Source: Anaerolineaceae bacterium | Lineage (GTDB): Bacteria; Chloroflexota; Anaerolineae; Aggregatilineales; Phototrophicaceae | Assembly: GCA_002699585.1 (NCBI GenBank) | Contig: PABP01000021.1 | Location: forward strand, 1 to 64,000 | Length of the DNA: 64,000 nucleotides | Reading direction: 5' to 3' | Shown here: one piece after another, positions 47,164 to 54,749 of the stretch | Layout: each line of letters starts with the position of its first letter | Position numbering within the stretch: the stretch's first letter is position 1 | Program-made: the position numbers and the translations under genes | The notes under the pieces: generated by a model | The model's database searches: none | Told to the model about the DNA's origin: nothing | The model's input: the letters and a program-made list of their open reading frames with translations, nothing else

Positions 47164-48864
47164 ATGCTCAATCGGAATAAAGTGCTATACATCGACGGAC
47201 ATGAATTCCGCCGCCTATTTACAGGCGGCGTGGACTGGCTGTCCCAGCATGTCGATACCATCAACAACCTCAATGTGTTCCCTGTGCCGGATGGCGATAC
47301 CGGGACCAACATGCTGCTGACCGTCCAAAAAGCCCAATCCTTTGTCGACAAGCTGGCTGATGACCATATTGGCCGTATGACTGAAACGCTGGCGACAGGG
47401 GCCCGTTATGGGGCGCGCGGTAACTCCGGCACGATCTTATCTATGTTACTACGCGGATTTGCCCAGGGTTTGGCTGCTTGTGAAGTCATGGATGCTCAGG
47501 CATTATCTGTTGCCTGTCGGCACGCTGTTGACTATGCCTACGAAACCGTTCGCTCTGTGATGACACCCCAGGAAGGCACGATTCTGACGGTTGCTGAAGC
47601 AGCCGCGGCGTCAGTGGAATCGCTCATCCAATCAGAATCTAATCTCTTTAAGTTGCTGGATGCGATGATCCAGGCGGCTGGTAAGACTTTAGAGGAAACG
47701 CCCGAATTACTGCCAGTGCTCAAAGATGCGGGCGTTGTGGATTCCGGCGGGGCGGGGTTGGTTGCATTGCTGGAAGGCTTCCAACAGGCTGCAACTGGCG
47801 AGGCTGTTCAAGCAAGCGTTTTTGGAACGATCATAACCCGCCAGATGTCTTATTCTGCGAATGGCGTTGCTCAACAGACAACCGTAACCTCGCCACCCCC
47901 AGATGACCCTGAAGGCTATGGCTATGATGTCCAATTCCTGATGCTGGGTGATGATCTCGACGTTGCCAAAGTCCAGGCTGACATCAGTGCGATGGGATGG
48001 TCACCACTCGTTGATGGCGATAAGAACATGATTAAAGTGCACATCCATGTGCACAATCCGGCTGTGCCCCTGGATTACGCTATTCAATCCGGCGCGCAGC
48101 TTGATGACATTGTTGTGGAGAATATGCAGCGTCAATACGAAGCTTTCGCAAGCGGTTCACAACCGGGTCACAATGGCGAAAATCCCGCTGCAACAGACGA
48201 CATCGCTGTGATTGCTGTTGTGCGTGGCGACGGACTGCATGACATCTTCATCGAATATGGCGTGACAGCCATTGTTGAGGGCGGCCAGACCATGAACCCC
48301 AGCACAGGTGATTTGCTGGCGGCTGTGGATGCCTTACCCAATCGCCGTGTCATCCTGCTGCCAAATAATAAGAACATCATCCTGGCCGCACGCGGTGCAG
48401 CCGATATCAGCGACCGACAGATTACAGTCGTTCCGACACAGTCTATTCCCCAGGGATTAGCGGCGTTATTGGCCTTTGGCGATTATAAAGACGATGCATC
48501 ATGGGAGATGTTGACCGAGCATATGCACGATGCTGCCGCGTCGGTCCTCACGCTGGAAGTTACAAAGTCCACGCGTAGGGTCGACAAGCTCGGCGACATT
48601 TCTATTCAGGATGGCGATTTTCTGGTCTTAGCGGATGGCAAAGCATCATCATCATCAGCCGATATGTTTGACGCGATTCTGGCGGCATTTGCGACGGTTG
48701 ACCTGGACCAGCGTGAGCTGGTAACGATCTACTATGGCGCGGATGTCACATCGGAACAAACCGCGTTACTAATCGAAAACTTGCATGCTGCGTATCCTCA
48801 ACTACAATCTGAAGCGGTTGCTGGTGGGCAACCGCTGTATCCATATGTGCTGAGTATCGAATAA
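47164..48864 (+). CDS. fakA: fatty acid kinase FakA (DhaL/DAK2-domain)
   Basis: This is a 566-residue kinase that phosphorylates fatty acids bound to DegV-type partners, feeding exogenous acyl chains into phospholipid synthesis. The N-terminal DhaL-like ATP domain (about 10-200) shows NVFPVPDGDTGTNM (Mg ligands), GARGNSGTILSMLLRGFAQG and DAGVVDSGGAGL. The C-terminal half is the DegV-like FakA domain, with MIKVHIHVHNP before it. It overlaps the first DegV gene by one base (TAATG), confirming an operon with two fatty-acid-binding partners. Confidence 0.9.
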   Translation: MLNRNKVLYIDGHEFRRLFTGGVDWLSQHVDTINNLNVFPVPDGDTGTNMLLTVQKAQSFVDKLADDHIGRMTETLATGARYGARGNSGTILSMLLRGFAQGLAACEVMDAQALSVACRHAVDYAYETVRSVMTPQEGTILTVAEAAAASVESLIQSESNLFKLLDAMIQAAGKTLEETPELLPVLKDAGVVDSGGAGLVALLEGFQQAATGEAVQASVFGTIITRQMSYSANGVAQQTTVTSPPPDDPEGYGYDVQFLMLGDDLDVAKVQADISAMGWSPLVDGDKNMIKVHIHVHNPAVPLDYAIQSGAQLDDIVVENMQRQYEAFASGSQPGHNGENPAATDDIAVIAVVRGDGLHDIFIEYGVTAIVEGGQTMNPSTGDLLAAVDALPNRRVILLPNNKNIILAARGAADISDRQITVVPTQSIPQGLAALLAFGDYKDDASWEMLTEHMHDAAASVLTLEVTKSTRRVDKLGDISIQDGDFLVLADGKASSSSADMFDAILAAFATVDLDQRELVTIYYGADVTSEQTALLIENLHAAYPQLQSEAVAGGQPLYPYVLSIE

Positions 48865-49751
48865 TGCCGAATTACTTCGTTGTCGCGGATAGCAGTGCCC
48901 GTTTCAGTTATCCGCAGATGATTGCCCAATATCCTGTGTCGATTGTGCCGTCCAAGGTCCATATCAACGGTGAATCCTATCGTGAAGGCGTTGACATCCA
49001 GACTGAAGAAATCATCGCGCGTATGGCCGCTTCTGATGATTGTAAAGTGCAAGTTGAGCCACCGAGCATCACGGAATTTATCGAGACATATTTGCAACTG
49101 GCGCGGCGGGCTGATGGCATTATCTCATTGCACCCCTCACGAGAAGTCTCTCAAAGCTGGTATCAAGCCCAGCAGGCTGCGCATCAGGCCAATATTCAGT
49201 GCCCAATTGAGATTGTGGATACCCGTACCCTGTGTGCTGGGTATGGCATTCTCGTCAAACTGGCTGCGGAGTCTGTGGGGCGCGTCGGTGACTTTGATGA
49301 ACTGGTTACGGTGACGCGCGATGCCATTGACCGCATTTATGCCATGTACTATGTCGACGATTTTGAGTATTTGCGCCGCAGCGGCCTGATGAGTGACTCG
49401 CGTGCGGTGTTGGGGGATATGCTGGCAGTCAAAGGCATCATCAACATTGAAGATGGCCAGATCATCGTGACGGAGAAGGCGCAGTCTATGGCCGATGCAC
49501 CCGATGGTTTGCTCAACTTCATCATGGAATTTGAACAGGTTGAAGATGCCATGATTTTGCAGCACCGTCCGCAGATTTTTGAGTACACACGCGTCTTGCA
49601 AGATCGCCTCACGTTGGAGTTCCCCGGCCAGCATTTTCCCTTCGGCGTCTACAGTGCGTTGATGGCTTCCTTAATTGGACCAAAAGCCTTTGGGGTGGCT
49701 GTCATGGAAAATGAATTCCCTCTAGAAGATGATGACGATGACGCGTATTAA
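48864..49751 (+). CDS. DegV-family fatty-acid-binding protein, divergent (FakB-like)
   Basis: This is a 295-residue DegV fold protein, likely partner of FakA. It opens YFVVADSSARFSY and contains IVDTRTLCAGYGIL and YLRRSGLMSDSRAVLGDML, typical of the family. The lipid-head-group loops are unusual. Where most FakB proteins have a TSQPSP-like loop this one has VQVEPPSITE, and the SSGLSGTYQSA motif reads LHPSREVSQSWYQA. It may bind a different acyl chain or have another role. Start and fakA stop share one base. Its 3' end overlaps the next DegV gene by 23 bases. It ends in a short acidic tail. Confidence 0.83.
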   Translation: MPNYFVVADSSARFSYPQMIAQYPVSIVPSKVHINGESYREGVDIQTEEIIARMAASDDCKVQVEPPSITEFIETYLQLARRADGIISLHPSREVSQSWYQAQQAAHQANIQCPIEIVDTRTLCAGYGILVKLAAESVGRVGDFDELVTVTRDAIDRIYAMYYVDDFEYLRRSGLMSDSRAVLGDMLAVKGIINIEDGQIIVTEKAQSMADAPDGLLNFIMEFEQVEDAMILQHRPQIFEYTRVLQDRLTLEFPGQHFPFGVYSALMASLIGPKAFGVAVMENEFPLEDDDDDAY

Positions 49752-50580
49752 GATTATTGTGGATAGCGTCGCTGATATACCGCTGTCTATGCGTCAAAAA
49801 TGGGACATTGGTCTGATCCCAACCTACGTCAATTATGGCGGTAATAGCTATGCTGATGATGGGATTGAGTTGGACCGCACAGCATTTTATAATGCGATGC
49901 CGGACATGGGCGAGTTCCCGACGACCTCGGCACCTTCACCGGCCCTGGCTGAGGACATCCTGCGACAAAGCCTTGACGGCTACGACCATATCGTTGCTAT
50001 ACATGTCCCGGAGCGGTACAGCTCCACGATCAATGTGACACGCTTGGCTGCCCAAGAAATTGCACCTGACCGGATTACGGTAATTGATGGGCACTCTCTG
50101 ACTGCCGGACTGGGTCTACTTGGCTTGATGGCTGCTGAAAAAGCCGCAGAAACAGACGATGTGCAACAGATTGTCAGCCTTGTTGAGCGCGTCCGTGATC
50201 AGATCACGATCTATGCTGCCATCGCTACCATGACGTATATGCAACGCAGTGGCCGGGTCAATAATGTGGTGGCGGCTGTTGGCTCGATTTTGCAGATCAA
50301 GCCGCTGCTGCGTGTACAACAGGGTGACATCGACGTGCTTCATCGCATTCGTACTTTTGGCCGTGCTGTCGATAAAGTCCGCGAACTGGCGCATGAGCAT
50401 ACACCGCTGGAACGGTTGATGGTCCTGCACATCCAGAATGAAGACGGTGCGAACCAGCTCAAGTCGGATTTGGAGCCACTGTTGCCCCAGGATATTCCTA
50501 TTATGGAAGTCGGGCCGACGCTCGGTAGCTTCATCGGACCAGGCTCTTTGGGCGTGCTCGTCTTACCACAAGTTAAGTAA
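49729..50580 (+). CDS. fakB: DegV-family fatty-acid-binding protein (FakB)
   Basis: This is a 283-residue DegV protein with more typical features: IKIIVDSVADIP at the start, the lipid loop TTSAPSPALAE, HVPERYSSTINVTRLAAQE, VIDGHSLTAGLGLLGL and YMQRSGRVNN. In FakB the Thr/Ser of these loops hold the fatty-acid carboxylate for FakA. The open frame starts inside the previous gene. ATG 49738 (MTRIKIIVDS) is an equally possible start. Two unlike FakB proteins after one FakA suggest separate specificities, as described for saturated and unsaturated acids in Firmicutes. Confidence 0.88.
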   Translation: MMTMTRIKIIVDSVADIPLSMRQKWDIGLIPTYVNYGGNSYADDGIELDRTAFYNAMPDMGEFPTTSAPSPALAEDILRQSLDGYDHIVAIHVPERYSSTINVTRLAAQEIAPDRITVIDGHSLTAGLGLLGLMAAEKAAETDDVQQIVSLVERVRDQITIYAAIATMTYMQRSGRVNNVVAAVGSILQIKPLLRVQQGDIDVLHRIRTFGRAVDKVRELAHEHTPLERLMVLHIQNEDGANQLKSDLEPLLPQDIPIMEVGPTLGSFIGPGSLGVLVLPQVK

Positions 50581-50627
50581 TGTGATATTCTCAACAACAT
50601 CATTATCACTTAGGAAAGAATCCCTAA

Positions 50628-53291
50628 ATGGCATTTGCCTTAGAAACACTCGTCAAAATACTCCGCACTGAACGTGACCAGAACTGCCAGAATACGGCGG
50701 TAGGTGAGGGTCTCAGTGCCTATATCGAAAGTTGGGCGGAAAAAGCGAAACAGCAGGCACGTCGCCCCGAACAATATGTGCTGGCGATTGAAGTCACGGA
50801 TGTGCTGCGTGATTACGACAGCGCAGACAGCGAAGCGACTCGGCTAGAGATGGTTAGTTATGTGCTGGATCGGCTGCATTTTCGTAAGCCCTTGCCCCCT
50901 GAATACGAGAAATACCTTGAAGAGGCTGAGAACGCGCTCGGTACGGCTGCCTCGTCTTCTTCCCAGTCCTCTTCCAAAAAACAGGACGATAGGCGATCGG
51001 ATAACCGGGATCGCAGCGATAGATCATCACGATCAAATGCATCTTCACAGCGCAATGAACAGCGTACTGAGCGTAAAGAATCGTACGCACCTCAGCAGGA
51101 CGTCGAGGTGCTACAGGAGGATCAAAAGCCTGCCTCCAGTGGTGATGCGGATATTCCGCAGATGCCGCGCTTAGCCAGACCCCCGCGTCGTCCGCGTGGA
51201 GAGCAATCCTACGAGAGCATGGTAGAGCAGCTCAAAGCGCTGGAAGACTCTGTGACAGCGGTCAAGGGCATCGGTGCCAGCAAAGCTAAGGTTCTTGAAA
51301 AACTGGGCATCCATACGATCCGGGACATGCTGTACTACATGCCCCGTCGTTATGATGACTATACCCAACTGAGCTACATCAGCCGATTGGAACCGGGTCA
51401 GGTTGCTACGGTTATTGGCCAGGTTGTATATAAGCAGGTGCGGGTGGCCGCGGGTGGCCGCAAGGATTTCTTCATGGCTATTGAAGATGGGACGTCGCGC
51501 TTGAGCGTCACGTTCTTTGGCCAGGATTTTTTGATCCGCAGCATCCGCCAGGGACAGCAGGTTGTGCTCAGTGGCAAAGTAACCGCCTACCGTGATACGT
51601 TGCAGATGACCAACCCGCAGTGGGAATCGCTCGATAGTGATAACCTGCATACGATTGGTATTGTGCCCGTTTATCCGCTATCTGAAGGGGTCAAGGAACG
51701 CAGCTTCCGCCGGGATATGAAGCGTGTCATCGATGAATGGGCGGATCAAGTCCCGGACTATGTACCGGAAGCCACACTGGAACGAGCTGAACTCAGTGAC
51801 ATCGGTTGGGCCATCCAGAACATTCACTTCCCGGAAGGCTTCGACCATCTCGACCATGCCCAGCGGCGCTTGGTATTCAACGAGTTGCTGCTGCTGCAAT
51901 TGGCTGTTTTGCGTAATCGCCGCGATTGGCAGTCGCTCCCTGGTCAGGCGCTCACCGTGACCGATGACTTCCTTGAGAGCTTTATCGAGTCCGTTTTCCC
52001 CTATGAATTAACAGGTGCACAACGTCGTTCCATTGACGACATTCGCCGCGATGTGACCCAGGCCATTCCCATGAATCGGTTGATTCAGGGCGATGTTGGC
52101 AGTGGTAAGACGGCTGTTGCAACGGTCGCGATGGCGATGGCCCTGGCCAATGGCAAACAGGCTGCATTGATGGCGCCGACCAGCATCCTGGCCGAGCAGC
52201 ACTATCGCGGCATGTCGGAGACTTTCCAGAAAATGCCCGGGGATCAGAAGCCGGTGATTGCGTTGTTGACGGGTTCGTTGAGCACGACAGAACGCGAATC
52301 GATCTATCGTGGCTTGGCAGATGGTTCCATCGACATTGTGATCGGCACCCATGCCTTGATCCAATCCGGCGTGGAGTTCAACGATCTGGCTGTAGCTGTC
52401 GTTGATGAGCAACATCGCTTTGGTGTTGAGCAGCGCGGTGCACTGCGTGGCAAGGGCACCAATCCGCACATGCTGGTGATGACGGCGACGCCGATTCCGC
52501 GTACGTTGGCCCTGACGCTCTATGCTGATCTCGATCTCTCGATTATTGATGAGAAGCCGCCCGGTCGTCAGCCGGTGCAGACCAAGGTGTTGTACCCGGT
52601 CGCGCGAGAACGCACATATCAGTTCATTGAGCAGCAGATCGAGCAGGGGAGGCAGGCATTTGTCGTTCATCCCCTGGTCGAAGCTTCGGATAAAATTGAG
52701 GCCAGGAGCGCTGTGGAAGCCTATGATGAACTCAAGCGTGTCTTCTATAAATATCGGGTTTGCTTGCTGCATGGGCGCATGTCGCCGTCGGAAAAAGACG
52801 ACATCATGGCAGCCTTTGCCAACCATGAGTACGATGTCATGGTGACGACCAGCGTCGCCGAAGTTGGTGTCGATGTACCCAATGCCAGTGTCATTCTGAT
52901 TGAAGGCGCGAATCGTTTTGGCTTGGCGCAGTTGCACCAATTCCGCGGGCGTGTAGGCCGTGGTGAACATCAATCATACTGTCTGCTCATCGCTGACAAC
53001 GAAACACCGGAGTCCCAGGAACGTCTGGCTGCCATGGAAACGACCACCGATGGCTTCCGTCTGGCGGAAATCGACTGGAAACAGCGTGGTGCTGGCGACT
53101 TGTTGGGTACGCGTCAAAGTGGCCAACAGAACCTACAATTGGCTGAATCCATGACGCCGGACCTGGTTGTCCTGGCACAGCAAGAAGCGAAGACCATTTA
53201 TGAAGAAGATCCTTACCTGCAATCGTCGGATCATCGTCTGTTAGCCGAGCAAATCGGCATCTTATATGATGATGAGGGTGATATATCCTAG
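50628..53291 (+). CDS. recG: ATP-dependent DNA helicase RecG with long N-terminal extension
   Basis: This is an 887-residue branch-migration helicase acting on stalled forks and Holliday junctions. The OB-fold wedge lies at about 245-345 (GQVATVIGQVVYKQVRVA). The helicase core has GDVGSGKTAVA (Walker A), VDEQHRFGVEQR, MTATPIPRTLALT and the C-terminal HQFRGRVGRG with the RecG TRG-type end (GAGDLLGTRQSG). Residues 1-110 are an extra helical domain, and 110-200 an Arg/Ser/Gln-rich disordered linker. RecG is usually about 690 residues, so this part is additional. AGGAAAG lies nine bases before the ATG. Confidence 0.95.
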   Translation: MAFALETLVKILRTERDQNCQNTAVGEGLSAYIESWAEKAKQQARRPEQYVLAIEVTDVLRDYDSADSEATRLEMVSYVLDRLHFRKPLPPEYEKYLEEAENALGTAASSSSQSSSKKQDDRRSDNRDRSDRSSRSNASSQRNEQRTERKESYAPQQDVEVLQEDQKPASSGDADIPQMPRLARPPRRPRGEQSYESMVEQLKALEDSVTAVKGIGASKAKVLEKLGIHTIRDMLYYMPRRYDDYTQLSYISRLEPGQVATVIGQVVYKQVRVAAGGRKDFFMAIEDGTSRLSVTFFGQDFLIRSIRQGQQVVLSGKVTAYRDTLQMTNPQWESLDSDNLHTIGIVPVYPLSEGVKERSFRRDMKRVIDEWADQVPDYVPEATLERAELSDIGWAIQNIHFPEGFDHLDHAQRRLVFNELLLLQLAVLRNRRDWQSLPGQALTVTDDFLESFIESVFPYELTGAQRRSIDDIRRDVTQAIPMNRLIQGDVGSGKTAVATVAMAMALANGKQAALMAPTSILAEQHYRGMSETFQKMPGDQKPVIALLTGSLSTTERESIYRGLADGSIDIVIGTHALIQSGVEFNDLAVAVVDEQHRFGVEQRGALRGKGTNPHMLVMTATPIPRTLALTLYADLDLSIIDEKPPGRQPVQTKVLYPVARERTYQFIEQQIEQGRQAFVVHPLVEASDKIEARSAVEAYDELKRVFYKYRVCLLHGRMSPSEKDDIMAAFANHEYDVMVTTSVAEVGVDVPNASVILIEGANRFGLAQLHQFRGRVGRGEHQSYCLLIADNETPESQERLAAMETTTDGFRLAEIDWKQRGAGDLLGTRQSGQQNLQLAESMTPDLVVLAQQEAKTIYEEDPYLQSSDHRLLAEQIGILYDDEGDIS

Positions 53292-53332
53292 ACCGTCAAC
53301 AGAGCATTTGGGTTATTTGTGGGATATTTGTC

Positions 53333-53375
53333 CTAGCCTTTGGGAAAAAGCACATTTTTGCTAGCGCTTTTTTCA
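53333..53375 (+). terminator. possible terminator after recG
   Basis: CTAGC (53333) can pair with GCTAG (53360), and inside it AAAAA pairs with TTTTT. CGCTTTTTT follows. It is AT-rich, so it is a weak candidate, but it lies where recG should end and coaD begin. Confidence 0.35.
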
Positions 53376-53417
53376 CGATCATACTAAAATGAACCAGTAG
53401 AACCCTGGAGCCGTTAC

Positions 53418-53897
53418 ATGCATCGCATCGCCGTCTATCCGGCATCGTTGGACCCGATTCACTTTGGACACATTGACGTTGCGACGCGAGCGTTGCGCAT
53501 CTTTGATGAGGTAATTGTTTCAGTCTATAGTACGCCCAAGAAGAATGTCCTGTTCCCGATTGATGAACGGGTCGCATTAGCGCAAAAGTGCTTCCAGGCG
53601 TATGACAATATCAGTGTTACATCGTTTTCCGGGCTGACAGTCGATTATGTTCGGTCGGTCGGCGCGATAGCCATTATTCGTGGCTTGCGCGTCTTTGGGG
53701 ATTTTGAGTTTGAGTTCAGGATGGGGATGGCCAACAAGAAATTGGCGCCCGATGTCGAGACGGTTGCCATCCTTGCGTCCGAGCCATATATACATATTAG
53801 CTCCAGCACAGTGCGCGAAATTGCAGAGCTAGGCGGTGATGTCACATCGTTTGTTCCAGGGCACGTTGCTGAAGCGCTCAAAGGGCGTTTTGCCTAA
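53418..53897 (+). CDS. coaD: phosphopantetheine adenylyltransferase
   Basis: This is a 159-residue enzyme of coenzyme A synthesis that joins ATP and 4'-phosphopantetheine to dephospho-CoA. Nucleotidyltransferase motifs are PASLDPIHFGHIDV (HxGH) and ISSSTVRE (the ISSTxxR motif). RGLRVFGDFEFEFRMGMANK, which binds the substrate, is normal. Start ATG 53418 follows CCTGGAGCC. The gene lies between recG and a coiled-coil protein, as in many Chloroflexota and Actinobacteria. Confidence 0.95.
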   Translation: MHRIAVYPASLDPIHFGHIDVATRALRIFDEVIVSVYSTPKKNVLFPIDERVALAQKCFQAYDNISVTSFSGLTVDYVRSVGAIAIIRGLRVFGDFEFEFRMGMANKKLAPDVETVAILASEPYIHISSSTVREIAELGGDVTSFVPGHVAEALKGRFA

Positions 53898-54025
53898 ATT
53901 CTTTGTTTATGCTATTTTATGACATATATCCTATCTATCGGATCGAATGTCTGTGATTGCGTAAACTGTGATTGTCAAAAAAATAGTGTGGGTTGCGTGA
54001 GCAAGTTACCGGAGGGAACTGTCTG

Positions 54026-54562
54026 ATGGATATTCAGCATCTTGTCGATCGTCTAGAAGATTTGATCGATGAAGGTCGCCATATTTTTGGCACTAAATTC
54101 ACCGTGGTTGATGAAGAGCGCGCGTTGGAATTGATCGACCAAATGCGTATTTCCATCCCAGAGGAAATTGAAAAATCGGCTCGCATTTTGTCACAGCGAG
54201 ATCGTATTCTGGCTGAGGCCCATGAAGAAGCTGGCCGCGTTGTTCAGCAACATCGTGAAAAGGCTGAATTGATGCTGGACCAGGACGCAACCGTCCAGGC
54301 AGCCAGCGCCCGTGCTGAGCAGATCAAAGAGCAGGCACGTCGAGAAGCGGCCCGTATCACCGATGAGGCTGACCAGTACGTGATGCAGATGCTATCTCGT
54401 CTGGAAGAGCAGCTCAATCGCAACCTGGGTGAAGTTCGCAATGGCATCATGGTCTTGCAGGAACCTGATCACACGGCTGCTGCGCCCGCAGCACCCGCGT
54501 CACCTCCTGTATCGGTTTCGCAACCCGTCTCGGAAGTGGTCGAGGTCGAAGACAAGGCCTAG
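54026..54562 (+). CDS. DivIVA/SepIVA-like coiled-coil protein
   Basis: This is a 178-residue, highly charged helical protein. Residues 1-20 (MDIQHLVDRLEDLIDEG) and about 35-140 form a long coiled coil with AEAHEEAGRVVQQHREKAEL and ARREAARITDEADQYV, resembling DivIVA- or SepIVA-like proteins and the stalk of ATP-synthase b subunits. The last 40 residues are Pro/Ala/Val-rich and disordered. ATG 54026 is chosen for its CGGAGGG site ten bases upstream. The longer frame from TTG 53993 has no site. Position after coaD fits a role in septum or cell-pole organisation, which is an inference. Confidence 0.7.
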   Translation: MDIQHLVDRLEDLIDEGRHIFGTKFTVVDEERALELIDQMRISIPEEIEKSARILSQRDRILAEAHEEAGRVVQQHREKAELMLDQDATVQAASARAEQIKEQARREAARITDEADQYVMQMLSRLEEQLNRNLGEVRNGIMVLQEPDHTAAAPAAPASPPVSVSQPVSEVVEVEDKA

Positions 54563-54612
54563 TCTCGTCCAACACCGGATAGACTCGCCTCTATAAAGAA
54601 CGATACCTCAGA

Positions 54613-54640
54613 GAAGGTGCAGCTTGCTGTGCCTTCTTTT
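54613..54640 (+). terminator. intrinsic terminator
   Basis: GAAGGTGCAGC-TT-GCTGTGCCTTC is an 11-bp stem with two G-U pairs, followed by TTTT. It ends the coiled-coil gene, 51 bases after its stop. Confidence 0.8.
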
Positions 54641-54749
54641 GCGTTTGGCTGGTTTTGCGCTTGCTTTCGGTAAGAACGTTTGCTTAAGCTTGCGCAATAT
54701 GCTACCTTCAGAGTGTGTATTCATGCAGTGACCATGATTTGAGTTTGGC

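Noticed and set aside
52008-52973. 321-codon antisense frame opposite recG
   Set aside because: recG is certain and highly conserved on the other strand. The antisense product has a His/Gln/Arg-rich composition typical of shadow frames.
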